Shown here in pieces: positions 43,338 through 52,833 of a stretch of 64,000 bases of DNA. Origin of the DNA: Rhodococcoides corynebacterioides (GTDB lineage Bacteria; Actinomycetota; Actinomycetes; Mycobacteriales; Mycobacteriaceae); contig NZ_JABUBU010000001.1 of NCBI RefSeq assembly GCF_019834675.1, forward strand, positions 248,001-312,000, read 5' to 3'. Numbering within the stretch: position 1 is the stretch's first letter; each line of letters begins with the position of its first letter. The notes below the pieces were generated by a model that saw only the letters and a program-made list of their open reading frames with translations, did not search any database and was not told the DNA's origin. Position numbers and translations under genes: made by a program.

Positions 43338-44153
43338 TCAGAAGACGCGGTTCGCCAGGACCGGGAGGGTCCGACGCACGCTGTCGAGCTCGGTGACATC
43401 GAGGTCGAGGGTCAACTCGCCCGGCGCGTCGCCGAGGCTGTCGAGGACGTCCCCGGTGGGGGAGACCACCATCGAATGCCCGATCCCGACGGGGGCGGTC
43501 CCGCTGATCTCGATGCCCGACGCCGCGGGGTCGGCCTGGCCGCAGGCGGCGACGAACGTCGTCGAGTCCAGCGCGCGGGCGCGGGCGAGCAACGTCCACT
43601 GGTCGACCTTGCCTGGCCCGCGTCCCCACGACGCCGGGACGACGATCAGCTGCGCGCCGCGGTCGGCGAGCGTCTGGAAGAGGCCCGGGAAGCGGATGTC
43701 GTAGCACGTCGCGAATCCGACGCCGACGCCGTCGACGTCGACCACCACGGGGTCCGATCCCGGTGCGACGGTGTCGGATTCGGCGAATCCGAAGGCGTCG
43801 AAGAGATGGATCTTGTCGTACGACGCCTCGACGCCGCCGCCGGTGATCAGCAGGGTGTTGCGCACCCGCTCGGCGGCACCCGACTCACCGGAACCACCGG
43901 CGGCGGGGGTGAACATGCCCGCCACCACGGTGATGCCGGCGTCGTCGGCCATGGCGCGCACCGCGCTCGCCCACGGGCCGTCGAGGGGTTCGGCGACGTC
44001 GACGACGGACCCGCCGAAGCGACGCATGGTGGCCTCGGGGAGCACGCAGAGTCGGGCGCCGGCGTCGGCCGCGCTGCGGACCGCGTCGCGCACGATGTCG
44101 AGGTTCTCCTGCGGGTCACGCGAGGTGGTGACCTGGGCGAGGCGGATCTTCAT
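43338..44153 (-). CDS. Nitrilase-superfamily C-N hydrolase
   Basis: 271-residue amidase-type enzyme with the complete Glu-Lys-Cys triad: E40 (VLPEATM), K114 (SYDKIHLFDAFGF) and C150 (FATCYDIRFPGLF). The sequence around the cysteine and the FDAFGFAESDTV loop resemble deaminated-glutathione amidase/omega-amidase-like members. ATG 44153 has CAGGAG 7 bases upstream. Divergent from a GntR regulator whose operator-like site lies at its promoter; with the MHS transporter and DUF2848 protein it forms a putative amide-catabolism cluster. Confidence 0.9.
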   Translation of the reverse strand: MKIRLAQVTTSRDPQENLDIVRDAVRSAADAGARLCVLPEATMRRFGGSVVDVAEPLDGPWASAVRAMADDAGITVVAGMFTPAAGGSGESGAAERVRNTLLITGGGVEASYDKIHLFDAFGFAESDTVAPGSDPVVVDVDGVGVGFATCYDIRFPGLFQTLADRGAQLIVVPASWGRGPGKVDQWTLLARARALDSTTFVAACGQADPAASGIEISGTAPVGIGHSMVVSPTGDVLDSLGDAPGELTLDLDVTELDSVRRTLPVLANRVF

Positions 44154-44197
44154 GGAACACTCCTGACTCGAGCGAGGACGATCGGTGACCGATCGCC

Positions 44198-44220
44198 AGG
44201 TATACATACTGTATGCACGA
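44198..44220. promoter_or_regulatory. Candidate GntR operator at the regulator start
   Basis: GGTATACATACTGTATGC contains GTATAC and the 11-base palindrome CATAC-T-GTATG (44205-44215). TATACA (44201-44206) is a -10 box 6 bases before the regulator ATG (44213). A related GTATAC-rich site stands before the MHS transporter at 46208-46235. FadR/GntR proteins commonly bind short AT-rich palindromes of this sort; binding is inferred. Confidence 0.55.
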
Positions 44221-44854
44221 ATTGTCGGGCCGCGAGCGCGCGTACGCCTACCTGCGCGACCAGGTGCTGTCGTCGCCGGCCGCGACCGGGACGTTCCTCA
44301 ACGAGGGTGAACTCGCGTCGCAGATCGGCGTCTCGCGGACCCCGGTGCGCGAGGCGCTCCTGCTGCTCGTGTCCGAAGGTCTGATCGAGATGGTCCGTGG
44401 CCGCGGGGCCTACGTGCCGCCGATGTCCGGCCGCCAGATCGGGGAGCTGATGGACCTGCGCGGCGTGCTCGAGCGGCATGCCGCGGACCTCTGCCTGACG
44501 GCGGGAACCGTCCCCGTGGACCGGATGTCGGACACCCTCGATCAGCAGGAGGCGCTGAGCGAGGGCGCCGCCGAGGATCACGCCCGCACGTTCATCGCCC
44601 TCGACGGCGCGTTCCACCAACACCTCATCGACGCGGCGGGCAGCGAACTGCTCTCCCACACCTACGCCGGGCTGCGAGCGCGGCAGCTGCGGGCCGGTCT
44701 GTCCGCCTTGTTCGGCGCTCCGGACCGCAAGCATCAGGTGTGCACCGAGCACCGCGCCATCGTCGACGCTCTGCGCGCCGGCGACGCCGCGCGGACCGCG
44801 GAGGCAATCGATGCACACCTGACGGTCACGACGCGGATTCTGTTGCGGGGGTGA
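44213..44854 (+). CDS. GntR-family (FadR/FCD subfamily) regulator
   Basis: 213 residues. N-terminal wHTH: LNEGELASQIGVSRTPVREALLLLVSEGLIEMVRGRGAYV. The C-terminal FCD ligand domain contains MDLRGVLERHAADLCL, FIALDGAFHQHLIDAAGSELL and CTEHRAIVDALRAGDAARTAEAIDAHL, with the Asp and His residues that usually bind a metal and an acid ligand. Start ATG overlaps its presumed operator. The 3' end overlaps the MHS transporter by 29 bases. Confidence 0.92.
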   Translation: MHELSGRERAYAYLRDQVLSSPAATGTFLNEGELASQIGVSRTPVREALLLLVSEGLIEMVRGRGAYVPPMSGRQIGELMDLRGVLERHAADLCLTAGTVPVDRMSDTLDQQEALSEGAAEDHARTFIALDGAFHQHLIDAAGSELLSHTYAGLRARQLRAGLSALFGAPDRKHQVCTEHRAIVDALRAGDAARTAEAIDAHLTVTTRILLRG

Positions 44855-46181
44855 GGTTCCGCGCGACGTACTGCTCCTCCTCGGCGGGGTCGGGCCCGCG
44901 TCCGAGGATCAGGCCCAGCACGGTGAGCACGCCGGTCACCACGATGTAGGAGAACACCGGGACCCAGCTGTCGAAGCGGTCCAGCAGGTAAGTGAACATC
45001 AGCGGGGCGATGGCGCCGCCGAAGACGCCGGCGATGGTGTACGCCAGGGACGCACCCGTCGAGCGCAGGCGCAGCGAGAACTGCTCGGTGACGAAGGCCG
45101 CCTGCGGGCCGTACATGAACGAGTGGAACGTCAGCCCCACCACGACGCCGAGCACGAGCATGCCGAACGAGCTGCCGCCGATGAGCAGGAAGAACACGGC
45201 GACCCAGACCACGCCGCCGACGGCCGCCACGGCGTAGACCAGGCGGCGGTTGACGAGGTCGCTCACGGCCCCGGCCAGCGGAATGGTGACGAGCTGGAAC
45301 GCGGATCCGATGAGGATGGCGGTGAGCACCTCGCTACGGACGAACCCGAGCTTGGACACGCCGTACGTGATGGAGAAGACGGTGAAGAGGGCGTAGATCA
45401 CGTCGGGCGCGATGCGGGAAAGGATCGCCGCGATCAGCGGCCGCGTCTGGGTGCGGAACACCTCGGTGATCGGCGCCTCGGGTCGGTCGCCGCTCTCCTG
45501 GATGGCCTTGAAGACGGGGGTGTCCTCGAGCTTCAGACGGATCCAGAGACCGAAGCCGACCAGCACGGCGGAGAACAGGAACGCCACGCGCCAACCCCAG
45601 GACTCGAACTGCTCCTCGGTGAGGGCGAACGTGAGCCCGGCGAGCGCACCGTTGGCCATGAGGTTGCCGGCGGGCGGGCCGATCTGCGCGGCCGAGGACC
45701 AGAATCCGCGACGTCGGGGGTTGCCGTACTCGCTGGAGAGCAGGACCGCACCGCCCCACTCGCCGCCGACGGCGACACCCTGGGCGAAGCGCAACAGCAC
45801 CAGGATGATCGGCGCGGCGACGCCGATGGTCGCGTAGCCGGGCAGGAGTCCGATGAGGAACGTTGTGACGCCGATGAGCAGCAGGGTGATCACCAGCAGC
45901 TGTTTGCGTCCGATGACGTCGCCGAGTCGGCCGAACACGAACCCGCCGATGGGGCGCGCGACGTAGCCGACGGCGTAGGTGGAGAACGCGAGCAGGGTTC
46001 CGGTGAGCGGGTCGGACTCCGGGAAGAAGATGATCGGGAAGATCAGCGCGGCGGAGGCCGAGTAGACCGCGAAGTCGTACCACTCGAGGGCCGTGCCGGT
46101 CAGGCTGGCCGCGAAAGCCTTGGTCAGGGACTTGCGGTCGGGCCGCCCTGCCTGCCTTCCGTCGTGTGTGGTGGCGTCCAT
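44826..46181 (-). CDS. MFS metabolite:proton symporter (MHS family)
   Basis: 451 residues, twelve helices. MHS features: TGTALEWYDFAVYSASAALIFPIIFFPE at the start, GYVARPIGGFVFGRLGDVIGRKQLLV (motif A), RFAQGVAVGGEWGGAVLLSSEYG and RRRGFWSSAAQIGPPAG. Relatives import shikimate, citrate, proline/betaine or aromatic acids. ATG 46181 with AAAGGA 6 bases upstream; the in-frame extension to 46262 lies in the operator region. Probably brings in the substrate of the adjacent nitrilase/DUF2848 enzymes. Confidence 0.9.
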   Translation of the reverse strand: MDATTHDGRQAGRPDRKSLTKAFAASLTGTALEWYDFAVYSASAALIFPIIFFPESDPLTGTLLAFSTYAVGYVARPIGGFVFGRLGDVIGRKQLLVITLLLIGVTTFLIGLLPGYATIGVAAPIILVLLRFAQGVAVGGEWGGAVLLSSEYGNPRRRGFWSSAAQIGPPAGNLMANGALAGLTFALTEEQFESWGWRVAFLFSAVLVGFGLWIRLKLEDTPVFKAIQESGDRPEAPITEVFRTQTRPLIAAILSRIAPDVIYALFTVFSITYGVSKLGFVRSEVLTAILIGSAFQLVTIPLAGAVSDLVNRRLVYAVAAVGGVVWVAVFFLLIGGSSFGMLVLGVVVGLTFHSFMYGPQAAFVTEQFSLRLRSTGASLAYTIAGVFGGAIAPLMFTYLLDRFDSWVPVFSYIVVTGVLTVLGLILGRGPDPAEEEQYVARNLTPATESAS

Positions 46182-46207
46182 GGGATTCCTTTCGGGGTGT
46201 CGTAGGT

Positions 46208-46235
46208 CATATACTTGCTGTATACAGAACGTATG
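46208..46235. promoter_or_regulatory. Candidate GntR operator between MHS transporter and DUF2848
   Basis: Contains the perfect palindrome CTGTATACAG (46218-46227) with further ATAC/GTAT half sites (CATATAC on the left, GTATGC on the right). It lies 37 bases upstream of the transporter start and about 90 before the DUF2848 gene, and resembles the site at the regulator's own start. Assigned by similarity to that site. Confidence 0.5.
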
Positions 46236-46315
46236 CGCAAGCCCCTGGCGCAGACGAAACACAGAGTTTTCACGGACCCCCGGGTCCCACAGACCCCCCG
46301 AGACGGAGACCGCTC

Positions 46316-47005
46316 ATGACCGACGCCACCACCCTCACCTTCGATCTGCCCGACGGCAGTACCCGCGACGTCGTGGTGCACACCCTGCTCAACGCGGGAT
46401 ACGCCGGCCGCAACCAGGAGGAAGTGGCCGCCCACATCGCCGAACTGGCGGAGCTCGGCGTCCCGGCCCCCACCACCACGCCCGCGCTCTACCCCGTCTC
46501 GCCCTACCTGGCGCAACAGACGTCGTCGGTGGCGGTCCAGCACGGCCGCACGTCCGGCGAGGCGGAGTGGGCGCTGATCGTCGCCGGCGACACGCGGGAC
46601 GACGTCCTGCTGACCGTCGCGTGCGATCACACCGACCGCGAGCTCGAGGTCCACGGGGTGGCGTGGAGCAAGAACGCCTCGCCCGACGTCCTCGGGTCCG
46701 CCGCGTGGAAACTCACCGAGGTGGCGGACCACCTCGACCGCATCGCGCTGCGCGCGTGGGCCGACGACGTCCTCATCCAGGACGCGTCGCTCGCGGACCT
46801 GCTGACGCCCGACCACTGGTTGGACGCGCTGGCCGAGCGGGACCTGTTCCGCGCGGGCACGGTGCTGCTGTCCGGCACAGTGCAGATGGCACCGGGGGTC
46901 GAGCAGTTCGCCTCGTCGTGGCGTGTGGAGCTGCACGACCCGGTCCTCGATCGCCGCGTGACCTGCAGCTACACGGTCGAACGCATGCCGTCGCCGATGG
47001 GCTGA
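46316..47005 (+). CDS. DUF2848 protein (fumarylacetoacetase-fold-like)
   Basis: 229 residues. Family DUF2848: TRDVVVHTLLNAGYAGRNQEEVAAHIAELAELGVPAPTTTPALYPVSPYL, VACDHTDRELEVHGVAWSKNASPDVLG and a C-terminal TVLLSGTVQMAPGVEQF. The family is related to FAH-type hydrolases and is often found with GntR regulators and amidases, as here. Enzyme reaction unknown. GGAGA lies about 8 bases before ATG 46316. Confidence 0.82.
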   Translation: MTDATTLTFDLPDGSTRDVVVHTLLNAGYAGRNQEEVAAHIAELAELGVPAPTTTPALYPVSPYLAQQTSSVAVQHGRTSGEAEWALIVAGDTRDDVLLTVACDHTDRELEVHGVAWSKNASPDVLGSAAWKLTEVADHLDRIALRAWADDVLIQDASLADLLTPDHWLDALAERDLFRAGTVLLSGTVQMAPGVEQFASSWRVELHDPVLDRRVTCSYTVERMPSPMG

Positions 47006-47086
47006 CGACAACCGCGTTAGGGTGATTCGGTACGAGAAACCGCAGTTCGCGATCGGGCGCCCGCCCGGTCAGACGAGGAGAATGTC

Positions 47087-47443
47087 GTGACCAAGCCCGA
47101 GATCGAGTTCCAGCCCGGCCCGCCGCCCACCGATCTCGTGGTCGAGGACATCACCGTCGGGGAGGGCGCGGAAGCGAAGCCCGGCGGCACCGTCGAGGTC
47201 CACTACGTGGGCGTCGAGTTCGACACCGGCGAGGAATTCGACTCGTCCTGGAACCGCGGCGAGTCCATCACCTTCCCGCTGCGCGGTCTGATCCAGGGCT
47301 GGCAGGACGGCATTCCCGGCATGAAGGTCGGCGGGCGTCGTCGTCTGACCATCCCGCCGGAGCTCGCCTACGGCCCCGCCGGTGCCGGCCACCGGCTGTC
47401 CGGCAAGACGCTCGTCTTCGTCATCGATCTCCTGAACGCCTGA
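47087..47443 (+). CDS. FKBP-type peptidyl-prolyl isomerase
   Basis: 118-residue single-domain FKBP. Core motifs: VEVHYVGVEFDTGEEFDSSWNRGESITFPL, LIQGWQDGIPGMKVGGRRRLTIPPELAYG and [12 protein letters not shown], which include the Tyr, Asp, Trp and Ile of the proline-binding pocket. No signal peptide, so cytosolic. GTG 47087 with GAGGAG 7-8 bases upstream. The end overlaps prrB on the other strand by 23 bases. Confidence 0.95.
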   Translation: MTKPEIEFQPGPPPTDLVVEDITVGEGAEAKPGGTVEVHYVGVEFDTGEEFDSSWNRGESITFPLRGLIQGWQDGIPGMKVGGRRRLTIPPELAYGPAGAGHRLSGKTLVFVIDLLNA

Positions 47444-48758
47444 TCGACCCGGGGTCCTCGCCGACCTCGAGCACCACGCGTGCCCCGCCCAGCGGGCTCG
47501 CCTCCACCCGCGCACTGCCGCCGTGGAGGTGGGCCTGCTGGGCCACCAGGGCCAACCCCAACCCCGAGCCACCCGGCGCTGCCCCCGTGCCGCGTTCGAA
47601 GCGGCCGAACACACGCTCCCGCTCCGCTTCCGGGATGCCCGTCCCGTCGTCGTCGACCACGATGCGACCACCGACCGGCGTGCGCTCCACCCCGATCACC
47701 ACCGTGCTCGCCCGGCCGTGCCGGGCCGCGTTGCGCACGGCGTTGTCCAATGCCAGCCGCAGACCGGCCGGATGCCCGTGCAGCGGAACGGGTTCCGCCG
47801 CCTCCACCCGCACGGTCACGCCCGGCACCGACCGCACCGCGTCGCGGGCCACCAGATCCGCCACGTCCACGGCGTCCATCGGGACGCGTTCGGCGGCCGT
47901 CGTCAACTCACCGGAGGCGAGCTTCTCCAGCGCGCCGAGCGTCGTCTCCACCCGTCCCTGGGTGCGTTGCAGGTCGGTCAGAATCTCCCGTCGTTGCTCG
48001 TCGGAGAGGTCCAACGTGCGCAGCACCTCGATGTCGGTGCGCATCGCCGTCAGCGGGGTGCGGAGCTCGTGCGCCGACACCGCCGCGAAGTCGCGCGCCG
48101 TCTCGAGCGCGCTCTCCGTCCGCGCGCGGGCGTCCTCGACGCGTTGCAGCATGTCCGCGACCGCGGCGGCGAGCTCGTCCGCCTCGCGCACACCCGTGGA
48201 CCGCCGCGGCGGGACGGGTGGTTCCCGGGCGACGTCGCGGGTCAGCCGCATCAGCGGCCGCACCGCGCGGCCACCGAGCAACCAGCCCAGCACCGTCGAC
48301 GCACCGACGGCGAGCACGCCGGCCCGCAGCACCTGCCACTGCTGGTCGTCCGTGATGTCCTGGGCCTCCGACAGCGGCACCGCGATCGAGACCGTCGCGC
48401 CCGCGCGGGTGGGGACGTCGGCGGTGTAGACGCGGAACGGAACCCCGTCGACGTCGACCGTCGTCGATCCGGGCCCGAGCGCCGGCAGCTCCGGTTGCGT
48501 GCTGGCCCGGACCGTGCCGTTCTGCCGGATGGTGATGCCGAACGCCTCGGACTCGCCGAGGAAGCCGAGGAACATCTCGAACGTCTGCGCCCGCGGCACG
48601 ACGACGTCGGACGCCAGCTCCAGCCGACGGTCCAGCTGGAGCACGTTGTTGCGGGAGATCGCCGCGGCCACGTACCAGCCGATGAGCGAGACGATGATGA
48701 TCGCCCCGAGGGCGGTCGCCGCCGCCACGCGGGCGCGCAGCGAGAACGCGCGCCTCAT
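47421..48758 (-). CDS. prrB: Sensor histidine kinase PrrB
   Basis: 445-residue membrane kinase: first TM ([19 protein letters not shown], 16-34), extracytoplasmic sensor to about 150, second TM ([19 protein letters not shown]), HAMP-like linker, H-box [17 protein letters not shown]-box [13 protein letters not shown]1 [11 protein letters not shown] and G2 [18 protein letters not shown]. Matches mycobacterial PrrB (Rv0902c), partner of PrrA in nitrogen/hypoxia and early adaptation responses. ATG overlaps the prrA stop by 4 bases. Confidence 0.93.
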   Translation of the reverse strand: MRRAFSLRARVAAATALGAIIIVSLIGWYVAAAISRNNVLQLDRRLELASDVVVPRAQTFEMFLGFLGESEAFGITIRQNGTVRASTQPELPALGPGSTTVDVDGVPFRVYTADVPTRAGATVSIAVPLSEAQDITDDQQWQVLRAGVLAVGASTVLGWLLGGRAVRPLMRLTRDVAREPPVPPRRSTGVREADELAAAVADMLQRVEDARARTESALETARDFAAVSAHELRTPLTAMRTDIEVLRTLDLSDEQRREILTDLQRTQGRVETTLGALEKLASGELTTAAERVPMDAVDVADLVARDAVRSVPGVTVRVEAAEPVPLHGHPAGLRLALDNAVRNAARHGRASTVVIGVERTPVGGRIVVDDDGTGIPEAERERVFGRFERGTGAAPGGSGLGLALVAQQAHLHGGSARVEASPLGGARVVLEVGEDPGSIRRSGDR

Positions 48759-49450
48759 GCTCCGGGCCGCAGCACGAACCCCACGCCGCGGACCGTGTGC
48801 AGGACGCGCGGCGTGCCGTCCGCCTCCATCTTCCGGCGCAGGTAGCCGACGAAGACGTCGACGACGTTGGTGTCGGCGACGAAGTCGTAACCCCACACGA
48901 GTTCCAGCAACCGCTCGCGGCTGAGGACCACGCCGTGATTGCGGGCCAGCACGGCGAGCAGTTCGAACTCCCGCTTGGTCAGGTCGAGGGGGCGCCCCGC
49001 GATGGTCGCTCGATGGCCCGGCTCGTCCACCGTGAGCGGCCCGACGACGACGGCGTCGTTCGGCCCGTCGGCCGCCGTGGTGCGTCGTCGCAGCATCGCG
49101 TTGATGCGGGCGACGAGCTCGGCGAGGACGAACGGTTTGGTCAGGTAGTCGTCGGCCCCGGCCTCGAGGCCGGCGATGCGGTCGTCCACCGAACTGCGGG
49201 CGCTGAGCACGCAGACGGGCACGTCGTTGCCGCGGGCACGCAACGCGGAGACGACGCCACTGCCGTCGAGGACGGGCATGTTCATGTCCAGCACCACCAC
49301 GTCGGGACGACGCGCGTCGACCAGGTCGAGCGCCACGGCGCCGTCCGGGGCAGTGATCACCGTGAATCCGCTCAGGCGGAGTCCGCGTTCGAGGGAGGCG
49401 AGGACGTCGGCGTCGTCGTCGACGACGAGGACGGTGGCGGAATCGGGCAC
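48755..49450 (-). CDS. prrA: OmpR-family response regulator PrrA
   Basis: 231 residues. Receiver domain with [23 protein letters not shown], phospho-acceptor in [41 protein letters not shown] with the conserved Lys; then a winged-helix domain [53 protein letters not shown]. Near identical in layout to mycobacterial PrrA (Rv0903c), which is essential in M. tuberculosis. GTG 49450. Divergent from photolyase. Confidence 0.95.
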   Translation of the reverse strand: MPDSATVLVVDDDADVLASLERGLRLSGFTVITAPDGAVALDLVDARRPDVVVLDMNMPVLDGSGVVSALRARGNDVPVCVLSARSSVDDRIAGLEAGADDYLTKPFVLAELVARINAMLRRRTTAADGPNDAVVVGPLTVDEPGHRATIAGRPLDLTKREFELLAVLARNHGVVLSRERLLELVWGYDFVADTNVVDVFVGYLRRKMEADGTPRVLHTVRGVGFVLRPGA

Positions 49451-49503
49451 GGGGCCATTCTGCCGTGTTCGTCGCGCGGGGTTTTCGGGTACGAACTCCG
49501 ATC

Positions 49504-50847
49504 ATGAGCACTGCGCCCACCGTCCTGTGGTTCCGCCGCGACCTCCGGCTGGGCGATCACCCGGCTCTCGCGCACGCCGCGGAGGCCGGGGGCGACGTCC
49601 TGGCGCTGTTCGTGCTCGACCCGGCGCTGCTGAATCCCGCCGGCGCTGCGCGGCGCGACGTGCTCTACCGGGCCCTCGCGTCGCTCGACGAGGCGTTGGA
49701 CGGCCGGTTGCTGGTGGTGAAGGGCGACCCGGTGACGGCGGTCCCGAAGGTCGCGACGGCGGTCGGGGCCGAGGCCGTGCACGCGAGCGAGGACTTCGGA
49801 CCGTACGGACGACGGCGGGACGAGCAGGTGGGGGAGAGGGTGGACCTGGTCTTCACCGGCTCCCCGTACACCGTGTCGCCGGGGCGCATCACCAAGGACG
49901 ACGGCGACCCCTTCAAGGTGTTCACGCCGTTCTACCGGCGGTGGCAGGAGCACGGGTGGCGGGATCCGGCGGACACGTCGGCGTCGAGCGCGTCGTGGAT
50001 CGACCCGGGCGACGTCTCGGGTGGGCCTCGCCGCGTGACGGTTCCGAGCGAGAAGCACCACGTCGACGCCGAGATCGGCGAGAAGGAAGCGCTGACGGCG
50101 TGGAAGGACTTCGTCGACGATCGGGCGAGCGGCTACGGCGACGAGCGCAACCGGCCCGATCTCGACAGCACCAGCCGCATGTCGGTCTACCTCAAGTACG
50201 GCATGATCCATCCGCGGACGCTGCTCGCGGACCTGAAAGGCAAAGCGGCCGAACCGTATCGGCGCGAGCTGTGCTTCCGCGACTTCTACGCCGACGTGCT
50301 GTACCAGCGCCCCGACAGCGCCCGCGAGAACTACGACAAGCGGTTCGACAGGATCGAACTGGACTCCGGCAAGCACGCCGACGAGCTGTTCGACGCCTGG
50401 TGCGAGGGACGTACCGGCTACCCGATCGTCGACGCCGGGATGCGCCAGCTGGTGTCGGAGAACTGGATGCACAACCGCGTTCGCATGATCGTCGCGTCGT
50501 TCCTGGTCAAGGACCTGCACCTGCCGTGGTGGCGGGGGGCGCGGTTCTTCCTGCAGCACCTCATGGACGGCGACATCGCGAGCAACCAGCACGGGTGGCA
50601 GTGGACGGCGGGCACGGGCACCGACGCCTCGCCGTACTTCCGCGTCTTCAACCCCACCACGCAGGGCGAGAAGTTCGACCCGCAGGGCGACTACGTGCGC
50701 CGCTGGGTGCCTGAACTGCGCGGCGTCGAGGGCAAGGCGGTCCACGCCCTGAAGGACGGTCGGCCGGAGGACTACCCGGAGCCGATCGTGGACCACAAGC
50801 ACGAGCGCGAGGAGGCGCTGCGGCGGTTCGCGGCCATCAAGGAGTAG
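49504..50847 (+). CDS. phr: Deoxyribodipyrimidine photolyase
   Basis: 447-residue class I CPD photolyase/cryptochrome-family flavoprotein that repairs UV pyrimidine dimers. N-terminal antenna domain TVLWFRRDLRLGDHPAL; FAD domain with LDSTSRMSVYLKYGMIHPRTLL, ELCFRDFYADVLY, GRTGYPIVDAGMRQLVSENWMHNRVRMIVASFLVKDLHLPWWRG and the tryptophan-containing NQHGWQWTAGTGTDASPYFRVFNP. ATG 49504. Ends just before a 49-base palindrome. Confidence 0.95.
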   Translation: MSTAPTVLWFRRDLRLGDHPALAHAAEAGGDVLALFVLDPALLNPAGAARRDVLYRALASLDEALDGRLLVVKGDPVTAVPKVATAVGAEAVHASEDFGPYGRRRDEQVGERVDLVFTGSPYTVSPGRITKDDGDPFKVFTPFYRRWQEHGWRDPADTSASSASWIDPGDVSGGPRRVTVPSEKHHVDAEIGEKEALTAWKDFVDDRASGYGDERNRPDLDSTSRMSVYLKYGMIHPRTLLADLKGKAAEPYRRELCFRDFYADVLYQRPDSARENYDKRFDRIELDSGKHADELFDAWCEGRTGYPIVDAGMRQLVSENWMHNRVRMIVASFLVKDLHLPWWRGARFFLQHLMDGDIASNQHGWQWTAGTGTDASPYFRVFNPTTQGEKFDPQGDYVRRWVPELRGVEGKAVHALKDGRPEDYPEPIVDHKHEREEALRRFAAIKE

Positions 50848-50851
50848 AAGC

Positions 50852-50900
50852 GAATCGGGTGCAGTAGTCCACGCTGAGGGTGGACAACTGCACAGGATTC
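50852..50900. terminator. Long inverted repeat between convergent genes
   Basis: 21-base arms at 50852-50872 and 50880-50900, complementary at 18 of 21 positions, with a 7-base loop (GCTGAGG). It starts 4 bases after the photolyase stop and overlaps the first two bases of the prpE stop (50899-50901). Best read as a bidirectional terminator, although the stem is less GC-rich than the others in the window (contains GTGCAGTAGTCCAC) and has no U-tract. Confidence 0.7.
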
Positions 50901-52788
50901 ACACTCGCCCGCGGAACGCCTCGGCGAGGGCGTCGAGCACGGAGGCGTCCTCGATGGTCGACGGCACCACCACCTCCGCGCCGTCGGCCATCTGCCGCAT
51001 GGTCTTGCGCAGGATCTTCCCCGAGCGCGTCTTCGGCAGCGCGGCCACCACGGTGACGTCCTTGAACGAGGCGACGGCGCCGATGTCCGCGCGGACGGCC
51101 GCGATCAGGTCGGTCCGCAGCTGGTCCTCGGTGATGTCGGCGCCCGCCTTGAGCACGACGTACGCCGACGGCTTCTGTCCCTTGGTCTCGTCGTGCACGC
51201 CGATCACCGCGCACTCCGCGACGGCCGGATGCGTGGCGACGACGGCTTCGATACTGCCCGTGGACAATCGGTGCCCGGCCACGTTGATGACGTCGTCGGT
51301 CCGGCCGAGGACGGTCAGGTACCCGTCCTCGTCGATCAGGCCGGAATCGCCGGTGAGGTAGTACCCGTCGAACGCCGAGAGGTACGACTCGACGTAGCGC
51401 GTCTCGTCGTTCCACAGCCCGGTGAGCGTGCCGGGCGGCAGGGGAAGTTCGACCACGATGGACCCCTCGGTCCCGGCGGGCACGGGGCCACCCGAGGCGT
51501 CGACCACGGCGACCCGGAAACCCGGCACCGGGACGGTGGGGGAGCCGGCCTTGATCGGCATCGGTTCGAGGCCACGCAGATTGGCGCAGATGGGCCACCC
51601 GGTCTCGGTCTGCCACCAGTGATCGACGACGGGTCGGTCCAGCACCCGCGACGCCCACGCGAAGGTGTCCGGGTCGAGGCGCTCGCCGGCGACGAAGAGG
51701 GCGTCGAGCCCGCTGGTGTCGTAGGACGCGAGCAATGCGGCATCGGGGTCGACCTTGCGGATCGCCCGCAGCGCGGTCGGAGCCGTGAACAGCACGCGCA
51801 CATCGTGATCGGCGATCACCCGCCAGAACGCGCCCGCATCGGGAGTGCCGACGGGTTTGCCCTCGTACAGCACCGTCGTGGCGCCGGCGAACAACGGACC
51901 GTAGACGATGTAGCTGTGGCCGACGACCCACCCGACGTCGCTCGCGGTCCACATGACCTGCCCCGGGCCGATGTCGTAGATCGCCCGCATCGACCACGTC
52001 AGGGCCACGGCGTGGCCACCGTTGTCCCGCACGACGCCCTTCGGCTTGCCCGTGGTGCCGGAGGTGTAGAGCACGTAGAGCGGATCGGTGGCCGCCACGG
52101 CGACCGGATCGGCGGGCGACGCAGCGGCCAGGGCGTCGTCGAAGTCCACCCAGTCGGCCGGCACCTCGGCGGGAATCTCGGTGCGACGCTTGACGATCAC
52201 CGCCGACGGCGAGGCCGTGGACAGTGCCAGGGCGGTGCGGACCGGCTCGACGTAGTCGACGGTGCGGCCCGGTTCGAGACCGCCGGTGGCGGTGACGACG
52301 GCGACCGGGGCGGCGTCGTCGAGCCGGGCGGCTAGTTCCTTGGCGGCGAATCCGCCGAAGACCACGGAGTGCACGGCGCCGAGGCGTGCGCAGGCCAGCA
52401 TGGCGATCACCGCCTCCGGAATCATCGGCAGGTAGATCACCACGCGGTCGCCGGTGCCCACCCCGTGTTCGCGCAGCACGCCGGCGAAGCGGGCGACGAG
52501 GTCCAGCAACTCGGCGTAGGTGTACGACGCCCGGGTGCCGGTCATCGCCGAATCGTGGATGAGGGCGACGCGGTCACCGGCCCCGCTCGCGACGTGGCGG
52601 TCGAGGGCGTTGACGCAGGTGTTGAGCTCGCCGTCCGGGAACCAGCGGTAGAAGGGCGGCCTCGACGAATCCAGGGCACGGGTGGGCGGAACGGTCCAGT
52701 CGACGGCCCGCGCGGCGTCCAGCCAGAACGCGTCCGGATCGGTGGCGGCGGCGTCGTACGCCCGGCGGTAGGCACCCGAATCGGTCAT
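50899..52788 (-). CDS. prpE: Propionyl/acetyl-CoA synthetase (PrpE-like)
   Basis: 629-residue AMP-forming acyl-CoA synthetase. N-terminal ACAS domain (YRRAYDAAATDPDAFWLDAARAVDWTVPP), P-loop YTSGTTGKPKGVVRDNGGH, WWQTETGWPI (A5), YLTGDSGLIDEDGYLTVLGRTDDVINVAGHRLSTGSIEAV, and the catalytic-lysine motif LPKTRSGKILRKTMRQ. The NGGH/TWSM stretch after the P-loop and overall length fit propionyl-CoA synthetases rather than long-chain ligases. Leaderless-type start: TACAGT, 7 bases, ATG 52788. Divergent from PaaX. Confidence 0.9.
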   Translation of the reverse strand: MTDSGAYRRAYDAAATDPDAFWLDAARAVDWTVPPTRALDSSRPPFYRWFPDGELNTCVNALDRHVASGAGDRVALIHDSAMTGTRASYTYAELLDLVARFAGVLREHGVGTGDRVVIYLPMIPEAVIAMLACARLGAVHSVVFGGFAAKELAARLDDAAPVAVVTATGGLEPGRTVDYVEPVRTALALSTASPSAVIVKRRTEIPAEVPADWVDFDDALAAASPADPVAVAATDPLYVLYTSGTTGKPKGVVRDNGGHAVALTWSMRAIYDIGPGQVMWTASDVGWVVGHSYIVYGPLFAGATTVLYEGKPVGTPDAGAFWRVIADHDVRVLFTAPTALRAIRKVDPDAALLASYDTSGLDALFVAGERLDPDTFAWASRVLDRPVVDHWWQTETGWPICANLRGLEPMPIKAGSPTVPVPGFRVAVVDASGGPVPAGTEGSIVVELPLPPGTLTGLWNDETRYVESYLSAFDGYYLTGDSGLIDEDGYLTVLGRTDDVINVAGHRLSTGSIEAVVATHPAVAECAVIGVHDETKGQKPSAYVVLKAGADITEDQLRTDLIAAVRADIGAVASFKDVTVVAALPKTRSGKILRKTMRQMADGAEVVVPSTIEDASVLDALAEAFRGRV

Positions 52789-52833
52789 GGCTCCGACTGT
52801 AAACGCCGTGGGAGCGCGTGGTTCGATGTTCGA

